From an uncultured Clostridia bacterium (GTDB taxonomy: Bacteria > Bacillota > Clostridia > Oscillospirales > Ruminococcaceae): a stretch of 7,545 bases of DNA. The notes beneath the pieces were generated by a model. That model had not been told where the DNA came from. It saw only the letters and a program-made list of their open reading frames with translations, and made no database searches. Position numbers and translations under genes: made by a program. Below, one piece after another: positions 1-6,028 of this stretch (its first letter is position 1; the number at the start of each line of letters is the position of its first letter). Location of the stretch: assembly GCA_947302065.1 (NCBI GenBank), contig CAMYUO010000080.1, positions 1 to 7,545 of the forward strand, written 5' to 3'.

Positions 1-1
1 C

Positions 2-172
2 GGCTTGACGGGCGACAACGCCTATCCCGATGACCTGCCATTTCTGAGCATAGATAACGACTCGTTCGACGGCGAGGGAAACCTGAACGTATTCAAAATG
101 TCGGCAGGTGCAAGGTGGCTCGACGATATAATCCGAAACAACGAGCTAAATCAGCAGGAGCTGGATAAATAG
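2..172 (+). CDS. 3' end of an unrecognised protein (partial)
   Basis: An open frame runs from the left edge to a TAG at 170-172 and gives the last 56 residues of a protein whose start lies outside the window. The visible part is hydrophilic and acidic, with no membrane segment. It includes FLSIDNDSF, then FKMSAGARWLDDIIRNNE, and ends LNQQELDK. I do not recognise the family. It is the only plus-strand gene here and converges on the small lipoprotein gene, with a bidirectional hairpin between the two stops. The coding call rests on an intact frame to the edge, a plausible globular composition and a terminator directly after the stop. Confidence 0.7.
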   Translation, partial: GLTGDNAYPDDLPFLSIDNDSFDGEGNLNVFKMSAGARWLDDIIRNNELNQQELDK

Positions 173-178
173 TACAAA

Positions 179-207
179 AAAACGGACTTGAAAACCAAGT
201 CCGTTTT
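179..207. terminator. Bidirectional rho-independent terminator
   Basis: A perfect 12-bp inverted repeat (AAAACGGACTTG / CAAGTCCGTTTT) encloses a 5-base loop. It lies between the convergent stops at 172 and 212. Read on the minus strand it is followed by a run of T (complement of 175-182), so it is strongest for the lipoprotein transcript. On the plus strand the right arm itself supplies TTTT and it should also stop the partial gene. Confidence 0.9.
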
Positions 208-211
208 GTAT

Positions 212-778
212 TTACTGCATTTGTCTGAAATCGTATTTTCGCTGGCTGTCCTTGCCGTTAATATAGGAATGTGTGCTGAAATCTATCGTGTCATCGGGAT
301 TTATCTTGCCGACATATGTGACTTTGCCCTGCTGGCTTATCAGGTCAAATGTGACCGTATCGTCGATGACTTCATAAGTTCCTGCTATCGTGTTGTATTC
401 GTGCGAGAGAGTTTTCCACACCTTTTCGGGTGAAGCGCTCGTGCTCTGGCTGACTACCTTTCCGTCATCAAAGAACCTTAAATGGAATGTGTAGGAATCC
501 ATTTTGCTCATATACAGACCGTCAAACCTCACAAGCGATACAGCAGCGGGCTTCTGCGAGCTTCCCTCTGTGGTCGGCTCACTGCTTGACTGCTCAGGCT
601 CGCTCGTTTCGACAGGCTCGCTCGTTTCAACAGGCTCGCTCTTTTGTACAGCAGACGATGTGCTTTCCGTCTTGGTAGTCTGCGCCTGCGAACTGCTTAC
701 GCCCGTATCCTCGGTGCAGGCTGTCATAACCACGCCCATAGCAAGTGCGATAACAAGTGCCGAAATTCTTTTCTTCAT
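212..778 (-). CDS. Small surface lipoprotein with Ser/Glu/Pro-rich stalk and C-terminal beta-type domain
   Basis: The protein has 188 residues. A signal peptide (MKKRISALVIALAMGVVMTA, then Cys21) ends in a good lipobox, Met-Thr-Ala-Cys, so the protein should be lipid-anchored outside the membrane. Residues 22-80 are a low-complexity Ser/Thr/Glu/Pro linker that includes SEPVET twice and a degenerate third copy. Residues 83-188 form a compact domain rich in alternating beta-type stretches (FDGLYMSKMDSYTFHLRFFDDGK, split here only by function) and resemble small lipocalin-like or barrel domains of unknown role in gut Firmicutes; that comparison is inference. The start at 778 is chosen because AAGGTGGGG (785-793) precedes it and because a near-consensus promoter (802-830) rules out the in-frame ATG at 811. 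It has its own promoter and terminator, so it is a single-gene transcript. Function is unknown. Confidence 0.85.
   Translation of the reverse strand: MKKRISALVIALAMGVVMTACTEDTGVSSSQAQTTKTESTSSAVQKSEPVETSEPVETSEPEQSSSEPTTEGSSQKPAAVSLVRFDGLYMSKMDSYTFHLRFFDDGKVVSQSTSASPEKVWKTLSHEYNTIAGTYEVIDDTVTFDLISQQGKVTYVGKINPDDTIDFSTHSYINGKDSQRKYDFRQMQ
595..648 (-). repeat. 18-bp tandem repeat, three copies, in the lipoprotein linker
   Basis: Three direct 18-bp units lie at 595-612, 613-630 and 631-648, each beginning CAGGCTCGCTC on the plus strand. Units one and two differ by one base; the third diverges at its end. They encode the SEPVET hexapeptide stalk repeats. Exact unit length and near identity suggest recent copy-number change by slippage, which would lengthen or shorten the stalk in frame. 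Confidence 0.85.
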
Positions 779-801
779 ACATATCCCCACCTTTCGACAT
801 A

Positions 802-830
802 AGTATATCACGCCTTTGGGCAGATGTCAA
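802..830 (-). promoter_or_regulatory. Promoter of the small lipoprotein gene
   Basis: On the minus strand the -35 TTGACA (825-830) and -10 TATACT (802-807) are separated by 17 bp. TGA directly before the -10 makes it an extended -10. This matches the primary sigma consensus closely. Transcription should start near 795, leaving a short leader that contains the ribosome site and excluding a start at 811. Confidence 0.85.
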
Positions 831-831
831 C

Positions 832-859
832 AAAAAAGACCCAACAAGCGTCGGGTCTT
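832..859 (-). terminator. Terminator of the thrH-like gene
   Basis: On the minus strand a 10-bp stem with one G-U pair (AAGACCCGAC / GTTGGGTCTT) has a 4-base loop and runs into TTTTTT (832-837). It starts 12 bases after the thrH-like stop and ends against the -35 of the next gene, so the two genes are transcriptionally separate. Confidence 0.9.
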
Positions 860-871
860 GATCTGCAAATA

Positions 872-1480
872 TCAATCCATTGCGTTCTTGATAGTCTCAT
901 AAAGCTCATCATATGTCTCATACGCAGGGATATCAGGGTTGTCAGCCTTGATGTTGTCAGGGCTTTTGAACAGGAAGCCTGCCTTGCTTGCCTTGATCAT
1001 GCCAAGGTCGTTGTGGCTGTCGCCCGATGCGATAGTCTCATAACCGATAGACTGAAGCGCCTTGACGGTCGTGTACTTGGACTTTTCAACTCTCATCTTA
1101 TAGCCTGTGATCTCGCCGTTGTCTGCAACCTCAAGAGTATTGCAGAAGATAGTCGGCATACCCAGCTTTTTCATCAGAGGCTTTGCGAACTGAGTGAATG
1201 TGTCGCTGATGATGATGACCTGTGAAAGATCACGGAGCTTGTCAAGAAACTCCTTTGCACCTTCCATAGGCTCTATCTTTGCGATAGTTTCCTGTATCTC
1301 CTTGAGTCCGAGTCCGTGCTCTTTGAGTATCGCAAGGCGGTACTTCATAAGCTTGTCGTAATCAGGCTCGTCACGGGTGGTCTTGCGAAGCTCGGGGATA
1401 CCGCTTGCCTCGGCAAAAGCGATCCATATCTCTGGAACGAGAACTCCCTCAAGGTCAAGACATGTGATATACATTGACAT
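872..1480 (-). CDS. thrH: ThrH-like phosphoserine phosphatase / homoserine phosphotransferase (HAD superfamily)
   Basis: The protein has 202 residues, the usual ThrH length. HAD motif I is CLDLEGVLVPE, with nucleophile Asp9 and acid Glu11; motif II is ISDTF, with Ser92; motif IV is GDSHND at 153-158. The LEGVLVPEIWIAFAE and TTRDEPDYDKLM stretches are the specific ThrH signature as I recall it from the Pseudomonas protein. That enzyme hydrolyses phosphoserine to serine and can move the phosphate to homoserine, which links serine and threonine synthesis; whether this copy has the second activity is not shown. The start at 1480 follows GGAGGAA (1488-1494) at normal spacing. A TTG at 1495 overlaps that ribosome site and is rejected; ATG at 1474 is a less likely alternative. 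The gene has its own promoter and terminator. No serine or threonine pathway genes are next to it. It is likely cytosolic. Confidence 0.88.
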   Translation of the reverse strand: MSMYITCLDLEGVLVPEIWIAFAEASGIPELRKTTRDEPDYDKLMKYRLAILKEHGLGLKEIQETIAKIEPMEGAKEFLDKLRDLSQVIIISDTFTQFAKPLMKKLGMPTIFCNTLEVADNGEITGYKMRVEKSKYTTVKALQSIGYETIASGDSHNDLGMIKASKAGFLFKSPDNIKADNPDIPAYETYDELYETIKNAMD

Positions 1481-1518
1481 TTTACATTCCTCCAATTAGG
1501 TATTAATTTAACACAACT

Positions 1519-1547
1519 ATTATACCACAATCGGAAAAGCTATTCAA
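1519..1547 (-). promoter_or_regulatory. Promoter of the thrH-like gene
   Basis: On the minus strand the -35 TTGAAT (1542-1547) is 17 bp from a perfect -10 TATAAT (1519-1524), which is preceded by TGG and so is an extended -10. It lies between the serpin 1 stop and the thrH-like ribosome site and makes the gene independent of the serpins. Confidence 0.88.
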
Positions 1548-1561
1548 GGATATTTTGTGAA

Positions 1562-2929
1562 CTATTGAACCGTCGGGTCGCATACCGTGCCGATGAACAC
1601 GGGCACGCCCAGCTCGGTGTCCATTATCGCAAACACGAACGGTCTGTCAAGGTGAACGGTCTTTGGATCTTCCTTTTGCATAGCCATATTTCTATTGGTC
1701 ACTGCCGTTGCGGCTGCTGCCTTTGTGCCCTGTGCATCAAGCTCGATGTGCGTCTTGTGCAGGACCCTGTCGATCTTCATTTGCGCATTTTCAAACATAT
1801 TAGAAAAATCGGCACCTGCTGAAAAAGCATCGCTCATGCCCATATTTTTCAGAGTATTTCCCAGCTCGGTGTTGTAATCGAACTTGAACTGCGGCAGCTT
1901 TGCATAAACATCAACGTTTTGCTTTCTGCTCGCATACAGCTCGCTCAGCTCGTCAAAATCAAGCGCTGACACGAAATCACCGATAGATTTATCCTCATTC
2001 GGCAGCACAGCCATAAATGAATACTTGCCGTTGTAGCGCTTGACGAAGCCTGTCGCACTGCCGTTCTCGATGTAGTCTGATTCAACGCTTTCAAGCATCG
2101 TACACTTGACCTCTTCGCCCTTGGCATTTGTGAATTTTTCGTTCTGCTTTATCTGATCTTCCTCGTATGGTTTGATCCACTTTGCATCAAACGCAGCGCA
2201 GTTGAGCAGGCACGATGCCTCATTGCCCTCAAAACCGTCGATGATGCTTGGGATCATACCGTTGGTCTTTTGGCTGACCCAGTTGTTTATGTCTGCGGCA
2301 GTCTTATCGTTGAACTCCGACCTGAAAACAGACGCATTGTACATCTCCTTGCACGCCTTTGCGAACTGCTGTGTCGGCGTGATGCCGCCCTTGTTGTTTA
2401 CCCACACGGCATTGGCAAAATCAAGCCTGCTGTTCTCGCTTTGCAGAGTGAGCGACCTGCTCATCCAGCGCTTCATGTTCTCGTTGAACTTGTCCGTGTC
2501 AACACCCTTGCACAGAACGTTCTGCATCTGTTCAAGAGTCTTTCCGCCTGCGCCGTTCTCTGTCATGCCCAGTGCAAAAGCCACCGATGCGGGCGAAACG
2601 AGCGTGTTCTTTTCGCCGTTTGAAAGGTCGCCCTTAACGGTATTCTTGAAAAGCTCTGTCGAAAAACCGCCGATGCCCTTGATGAATTCGGCATCATATG
2701 TCTTACTGTGGTCATTTGGCATCGGTGTGAACTGCAGATCACTTGTAAGATCTATAACATCGCCCTGCGGCACAGGGTCGGGCTTGATCGGCACATCAGG
2801 CTCTGTCGGCTCAGCAAATGACGAATCGGGCTGACCGGGCGACGGCTCCGACGAGCTGCTGTGCGAACACGAACACATACCCATTACCAGCGAAACAGCT
2901 ATAACCGCACTCAAGATTCTCTTTAACAT
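1562..2929 (-). CDS. Lipoprotein serpin 1 (serine protease inhibitor, predicted P1 Met)
   Basis: The protein has 455 residues: signal peptide 1-18, the Cys-Ser-Cys lipid-attachment region at 19-21 and a Ser/Pro/Asp-rich linker to about 75. A complete serpin domain follows, near 80-455. Family marks are NTLVSPASVAFALGMTENGA (109-128), WVSQKTNGMIPSII (217-230), LLNCAAFDAKW (241-251), LPQFKFDYN (345-353) and HKTHIEL (391-397). The hinge is GTKAAAATAV (401-410), with Thr at P14 and a run of Ala, the form seen in inhibitory serpins. By canonical spacing P1-P1' is Met415-Ala416; Arg413 (P3) is a nearby basic alternative. P17 is Ala rather than the usual Glu. Serpins trap serine or cysteine proteases covalently after loop cleavage. 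Here that would happen outside the membrane. The start at 2929 is set by AGGGAG nine bases upstream and by alignment with the two paralogues; the ATG at 2938 touches the ribosome site. No T-tailed terminator is seen after the stop. Confidence 0.95.
   Translation of the reverse strand: MLKRILSAVIAVSLVMGMCSCSHSSSSEPSPGQPDSSFAEPTEPDVPIKPDPVPQGDVIDLTSDLQFTPMPNDHSKTYDAEFIKGIGGFSTELFKNTVKGDLSNGEKNTLVSPASVAFALGMTENGAGGKTLEQMQNVLCKGVDTDKFNENMKRWMSRSLTLQSENSRLDFANAVWVNNKGGITPTQQFAKACKEMYNASVFRSEFNDKTAADINNWVSQKTNGMIPSIIDGFEGNEASCLLNCAAFDAKWIKPYEEDQIKQNEKFTNAKGEEVKCTMLESVESDYIENGSATGFVKRYNGKYSFMAVLPNEDKSIGDFVSALDFDELSELYASRKQNVDVYAKLPQFKFDYNTELGNTLKNMGMSDAFSAGADFSNMFENAQMKIDRVLHKTHIELDAQGTKAAAATAVTNRNMAMQKEDPKTVHLDRPFVFAIMDTELGVPVFIGTVCDPTVQ
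1637..1729 (-). other. Reactive-centre loop of serpin 1
   Basis: This segment encodes residues 401-431, from P15 Gly to the Phe of the DRPF motif. P1 Met415 is at 1685-1687 and P1' Ala416 at 1682-1684. Sixteen residues run from P1' through the Phe, against twelve in human alpha-1-antitrypsin as I recall it, so the primed side is four longer. Met at P1 is associated with elastase-like or chymotrypsin-like targets; the target is inference. Confidence 0.7.
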
Positions 2930-2972
2930 AAAAAACATCTCCCTGTCTTTTTTCTGTGTTTTGCCTACATCA

Positions 2973-3051
2973 GATATACGGACAAGGAGATGATTTTTTA
3001 TTGGTATATCATGCACAAATCAGTGCTTGTTTTTTGTCGATTATTTTGTGC
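2973..3051 (-). promoter_or_regulatory. Conserved serpin upstream module, copy 1
   Basis: Read on the minus strand the order is TTTGTGCA (3012-3019), 10 bp, ATAAAA (2996-3001), 17 bp, TATATC (2973-2978), with TGTCCG just before the last block. The start codon of serpin 1 is 43 bases further on. The last two blocks have -35/-10 geometry, but ATAAAA is not a consensus -35, so activator dependence or another sigma factor is possible. A second GCACAAAA arm (3044-3051) overlaps the last codons of serpin 2 and is inverted relative to TTTGTGCA. Confidence 0.65.
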
Positions 3052-4417
3052 TCGGGTCGCAGACAGTTCCCATAAATACAGGCAGTCCTGTTTCGGTATC
3101 GACTATTGCATATGCAAAGGCTCTGTTGATATCGACTACCTTTGCTTTTTCATCCATCGGCGATATACCCATAACATCCATCTTAACAGATGTGGCAGCT
3201 GCCGCCTTTGTGCCGTCTTCATCGAGCTGGATATGTGTCTTGTGAAGCACCTCGCTGATAAACAGCTGCTGCGTCTCGCTCATTGCAGAGAAATCAGCCG
3301 ACTCGGGATCAAAAGCATCTGTTATGCCCATCTGCTTGAGAGTGTCGTTGAGAGCTGCGCTGTAATCATATGTGAACTTGGGAAGATGCGCATAGACTTT
3401 GTACTCGTCCGTCCTGCCTGCATAAAGCTTTGCAAACTTTTCAGCGGTCATCGACTTTACGTAATCCGCAAGGCTCACGCCTTCGTTCGGCAATATAGCC
3501 ATGAACGCAAACTTTCCGCCCTTGTATTTCTTGATAAAGCCCTGTGAGTCCTCATCGCTGATATACAGGTTTTCCTCAGAGTACATTTTCTCGCAGGTCG
3601 TTTTGCTGCCGTCGGGACGGGTGAACTCAGCATTTTTCCTGACATCATCGGTCGTATACTTATGCTCCCACTCTGCCTCAAAAGCTATGCAGTTGAGCAG
3701 AACAGCCGCCGTGGTATCATCAAGCGAATCTATTATGCTAGGAATCATCTGGGTGGTCTTTTCATTTACCCAGCCGTTCATCTGCTGTGCGGTGCTGTCG
3801 TCAAAAGGTGCTTTGAACATATCGGCATTGTAAAGCTCCTTGCAGTTCTTTGCAAACTGCTCTGTGAGGGTCATGTTTGAGTTGTCCCTTACCCATACCG
3901 AATTTGCGATGCTGAACTTGAACTCGCTGTTGTTCTGTGCAGATGTCATCAGCTTGTTCATGTTCCTGTTGAAAGTCTCTATGTCCATATCCTTGCACAG
4001 CACTTTCAGCATCTGTTTGAGCGTTTCGCCCTTTGCGCCGTTTGCAGTCATCCCCAGCGCAAAAAGCACCGACTCGGCTGAAACGAGTGTATTGTTTCCA
4101 TTTTCCAGGTCAGCTTTCACAGCGTTTTTGAAAAACTCTACCGAGAACTCATTTGTACCGATAAGGAACTGTTCGTCGCTGCTGATCTTGCTGTCGGCAG
4201 CCGGTAAGAACTGATACTGCGAGGTAGGTGATACGATATCCTCGCTCGGTGTGAAAGACCCGTTATTAGGTGTTTCCGGTTCTGTCTTTGTAGGCGGGAG
4301 CGAATTGACAACGCTGCTGTTTTTGTTGTCCCCAGTGCTTGAACTTTCAGAGCATGAGCACATCATACCCAATACCAGTGTCATTGCTACCACTGCACTT
4401 AAAATCTTCTTAAACAT
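3041..4417 (-). CDS. Lipoprotein serpin 2 (serine protease inhibitor, predicted P1 Met, long loop)
   Basis: The protein has 458 residues: signal peptide ending GMMCSC (Cys20 or Cys22 lipidated), an Asn/Ser/Thr/Pro linker to about 80, then a full serpin domain. Marks are LVSAESVLFALGMTANGAKG (111-130), WVNEKTTQMIPSIID (216-230), LLNCIAFEAEW (240-250), LPKFTYDYS (345-353) and HKTHIQL (392-398). The hinge GTKAAAATSV (402-411) has Glu at P17 and Thr at P14, as in inhibitory serpins. Canonical spacing puts P1-P1' at Met416-Gly417. Two normally firm serpin positions are changed: the Pro of the N-terminal Ser-Pro motif is Ala, and the Pro of the RPF motif after the loop is Ala (NRAF). The start at 4417 follows AGGAG and matches the signal peptides of the paralogues. 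Its own upstream module and the serpin 3 terminator point to separate initiation. No T-tailed terminator is visible before serpin 1, so readthrough into it is possible. Confidence 0.95.
   Translation of the reverse strand: MFKKILSAVVAMTLVLGMMCSCSESSSTGDNKNSSVVNSLPPTKTEPETPNNGSFTPSEDIVSPTSQYQFLPAADSKISSDEQFLIGTNEFSVEFFKNAVKADLENGNNTLVSAESVLFALGMTANGAKGETLKQMLKVLCKDMDIETFNRNMNKLMTSAQNNSEFKFSIANSVWVRDNSNMTLTEQFAKNCKELYNADMFKAPFDDSTAQQMNGWVNEKTTQMIPSIIDSLDDTTAAVLLNCIAFEAEWEHKYTTDDVRKNAEFTRPDGSKTTCEKMYSEENLYISDEDSQGFIKKYKGGKFAFMAILPNEGVSLADYVKSMTAEKFAKLYAGRTDEYKVYAHLPKFTYDYSAALNDTLKQMGITDAFDPESADFSAMSETQQLFISEVLHKTHIQLDEDGTKAAAATSVKMDVMGISPMDEKAKVVDINRAFAYAIVDTETGLPVFMGTVCDPSTK
3116..3214 (-). other. 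Reactive-centre loop of serpin 2
   Basis: This segment encodes residues 402-434, from P15 Gly to the Phe of NRAF. P1 Met416 is at 3170-3172 and P1' Gly417 at 3167-3169. Eighteen residues run from P1' through the Phe, the longest primed side of the three. After the shared Ala run the sequence (KMDVMGISPMDEKAK) has little in common with the other two loops. Confidence 0.7.
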
Positions 4418-4464
4418 AATAACATCTCCTCATTTTGTTTTTTATATGTTTTTTGCTTACATCA

Positions 4465-4532
4465 GATATACGAACAGGGAGAAGTGATTTTATTGGTGCA
4501 CTATGCATAAATGCGAAGCAATATTTTGTGCA
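4465..4532 (-). promoter_or_regulatory. Conserved serpin upstream module, copy 2
   Basis: On the minus strand: TTTATGCA (4504-4511), 10 bp, ATAAAA (4488-4493), 17 bp, TATATC (4465-4470), with TGTTCG just before the last block and TGATGTAAGC after it. The start codon of serpin 2 is 47 bases on. An inverted TGCACAAAA arm lies at 4524-4532. It follows a strong terminator, which supports a promoter role. Confidence 0.7.
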
Positions 4533-4555
4533 TTTTGCCATCGGGAATTGCTCAT

Positions 4556-4584
4556 AAAAAAGTCCCCGTCACAATGGCGGGGAC
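4556..4584 (-). terminator. Terminator of serpin 3
   Basis: On the minus strand GTCCCCG and CGGGGAC form a 7-bp GC-rich stem around a 9-base loop, followed by TTTTTT (4556-4561). It begins 15 bases after the serpin 3 stop and isolates that gene from serpin 2. Confidence 0.92.
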
Positions 4585-4599
4585 ATACAGCAACAAATA

Positions 4600-5916
4600 T
4601 CAGTTGACGCTCGGATCGCAGACTGTGCCCATGAATACAGGCAGTCCCGACTCGTTGTCCATTATCGCGTAAACGAAAGGTCTGTCAAGAATGACCTCTT
4701 TGCGTGCTGATATCGCGCCCTTTGCCCGCACCTCAACAGCCGTTGCAGCGGCAGCCTTTGTGCCGTTCGCGCCAAGCTCGATGTGTGTCTTGTGCAGCAC
4801 CTTGCCGATGTATGTCTCGGTGTTCTCTATCAGCTTTGAGAAATCCGCCGCATTTGAGAACGCCTGTGTCATACCCATCTTTTTAAGGCTCTCCGAAAGC
4901 TCAAGACTATGATCGTACTTGAACTCGGGCATCTTTGTAACGACCTCGTCTTCAGTGCGGTCGTTGTAAAGCTTTGCAAACTCGTCTGCCGTCATTGAGG
5001 AAACATAGTCCTTGACATCTGTGCCCTCATTCGGCAGGATAGCCATAAATGCGTACTTGCCGCCCTTATAATTCTTGATAAAACCCTGTGCTCTATCGTC
5101 TGAGATATAGATGTTCTCCTTGCTCGAAAGCATCGTGCAATTGACCTTATCACCCTTTTCATTGGTGAATGTCTCGTTTTCCTCGACCTGCTCCTCCTCG
5201 TACTTATCTGCCCACTCGGAATCGAAAGCCACGCAGTTTATAAGGTACATCACGTCATTTTCGTCAAACTTGTCAATTATATTCGGAATCATCTTATCGG
5301 TCTTTTCGTTTACCCAGCTGTTGACCTGCTTTACCGTCTCGTCATCGAAAGCGCCCTTGAAAAGCTCTGCATCGTAAAGCTCCTTGCAGGTCTTTGTGAA
5401 CTGCTGCGTCGGGGTGATATCATTTCTGTCCCTTACCCAGACGGAGTTTGCGATATTCAGCTTGCACTTTTCATTGTTGAACGCCTTTGCCATTGACATT
5501 ATGCGGTTCATATTCTTGTTGAACGTTTCCTGGTCAACGTCTTTGTAAAGCACCTTCTGCAGCTCCTTGAGCGTATTGCCGTCTGCACCGTTCTGAGTCA
5601 TTCCGAGAGCGAATGCAACGGACTCGGGCGAAACGAGCGTGTTCATTCCGGTGCCGAGGTCGTTTTTGACCGACGCCTTGAAAAGCTCGACCGAAAAGCT
5701 GTTCATACCGCTGACGAACTTTTCATCGAGAGGGTCTGTGCTCTCGTTCTTTACGAATGCGTAGTCGGCTGTCGGTGTGACCGCAGGCTCGACTGCAGGT
5801 GTCTGCGATGCCGTGCCAAGCGACGAAGCCGGCTCAGTTGCGCTGCTCTCCGAACACGAACACATTCCCATTACCATTGTTATTGCGATGACCGCACTGA
5901 TTATCTTTTTAAACAT
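4600..5916 (-). CDS. Lipoprotein serpin 3 (serine protease inhibitor, predicted P1 Lys)
   Basis: The protein has 438 residues, the shortest of the three because of a shorter Ala/Pro/Thr linker (about 22-60). The signal peptide ends MGMCSC (Cys19 or Cys21 lipidated). The serpin domain is complete: NTLVSPESVAFALGMTQNGA (92-111), WVNEKTDKMIPNIID (201-215), LINCVAFDSEW (225-235), MPEFKYDHS (329-337) and HKTHIEL (375-381). The hinge is GTKAAAATAV (385-394). Canonical spacing puts P1-P1' at Lys399-Gly400, with Arg397 at P3, so trypsin-like targets are predicted, unlike the two Met paralogues. P17 is Ala rather than Glu. The start at 5916 follows AAGGAG eight bases upstream. It is preceded by its own copy of the upstream module and followed by a strong terminator, so it looks like a single-gene transcript. 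Confidence 0.95.
   Translation of the reverse strand: MFKKIISAVIAITMVMGMCSCSESSATEPASSLGTASQTPAVEPAVTPTADYAFVKNESTDPLDEKFVSGMNSFSVELFKASVKNDLGTGMNTLVSPESVAFALGMTQNGADGNTLKELQKVLYKDVDQETFNKNMNRIMSMAKAFNNEKCKLNIANSVWVRDRNDITPTQQFTKTCKELYDAELFKGAFDDETVKQVNSWVNEKTDKMIPNIIDKFDENDVMYLINCVAFDSEWADKYEEEQVEENETFTNEKGDKVNCTMLSSKENIYISDDRAQGFIKNYKGGKYAFMAILPNEGTDVKDYVSSMTADEFAKLYNDRTEDEVVTKMPEFKYDHSLELSESLKKMGMTQAFSNAADFSKLIENTETYIGKVLHKTHIELGANGTKAAAATAVEVRAKGAISARKEVILDRPFVYAIMDNESGLPVFMGTVCDPSVN
4675..4764 (-). other. Reactive-centre loop of serpin 3
   Basis: This segment encodes residues 385-414, from P15 Gly to the Phe of DRPF. P1 Lys399 is at 4720-4722 and P1' Gly400 at 4717-4719. Fifteen residues run from P1' through the Phe, the shortest of the three loops. 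It carries Arg at P3 and P6' as other basic cleavage candidates. Confidence 0.7.
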
Positions 5917-5959
5917 ATCTCCCACTCCTTGAAATTCGTATTTCAACGTTCTTACACTG

Positions 5960-6028
5960 AATATACGAACATTCCGCCATATTTTTATGGTGATATCCTG
6001 CACAAATCAGCCTTAACGTTTTTGTGCA
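5960..6028 (-). promoter_or_regulatory. Conserved serpin upstream module, copy 3
   Basis: On the minus strand: TTTGTGCA (5999-6006), 10 bp, ATAAAA (5983-5988), 17 bp, TATATT (5960-5965), with TGTTCG before the last block. The serpin 3 start codon is 43 bases on. The spacer bases are largely different from copies 1 and 2 while the block distances are the same, so the blocks themselves appear to be under selection. Confidence 0.68.

Larger units (their letters stand above)
4418..4599. other. Serpin 3 to serpin 2 intergenic region
   Basis: This 182-bp gap is the longest non-coding stretch in the window. In the minus direction it holds the serpin 3 terminator, then the conserved serpin upstream module, an A-rich leader and the AGGAG ribosome site of serpin 2. 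I see no small gene or RNA gene in it. Confidence 0.75.

Noticed and set aside
1345..1530. Minus-strand frame of 61 codons overlapping the thrH-like start
   Set aside because: It overlaps the thrH promoter -10 and coding start in another frame, has no ribosome site and no recognisable features.
1551..1560. TATTTTGTGA just after the serpin 1 stop, resembling the GCACAAAA arms of the serpin modules
   Set aside because: The match is only about seven bases in AT-rich DNA, the other module blocks are absent, and the site is next to the thrH promoter; chance is a sufficient explanation.
2172..2834. A 220-codon open frame on the plus strand inside serpin 1, and similar plus-strand frames inside serpins 2 and 3
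   Set aside because: They lie antisense to clear serpin domains, have no ribosome site I can support and no family character; they follow from the codon use of the real genes.
2930..3016. An upstream ATG extension of serpin 1 to 3016, and likewise of serpin 3 to 6003
   Set aside because: The extensions run through the conserved regulatory module and lack a ribosome site, and the signal peptides begin cleanly at 2929 and 5916 as in serpin 2.
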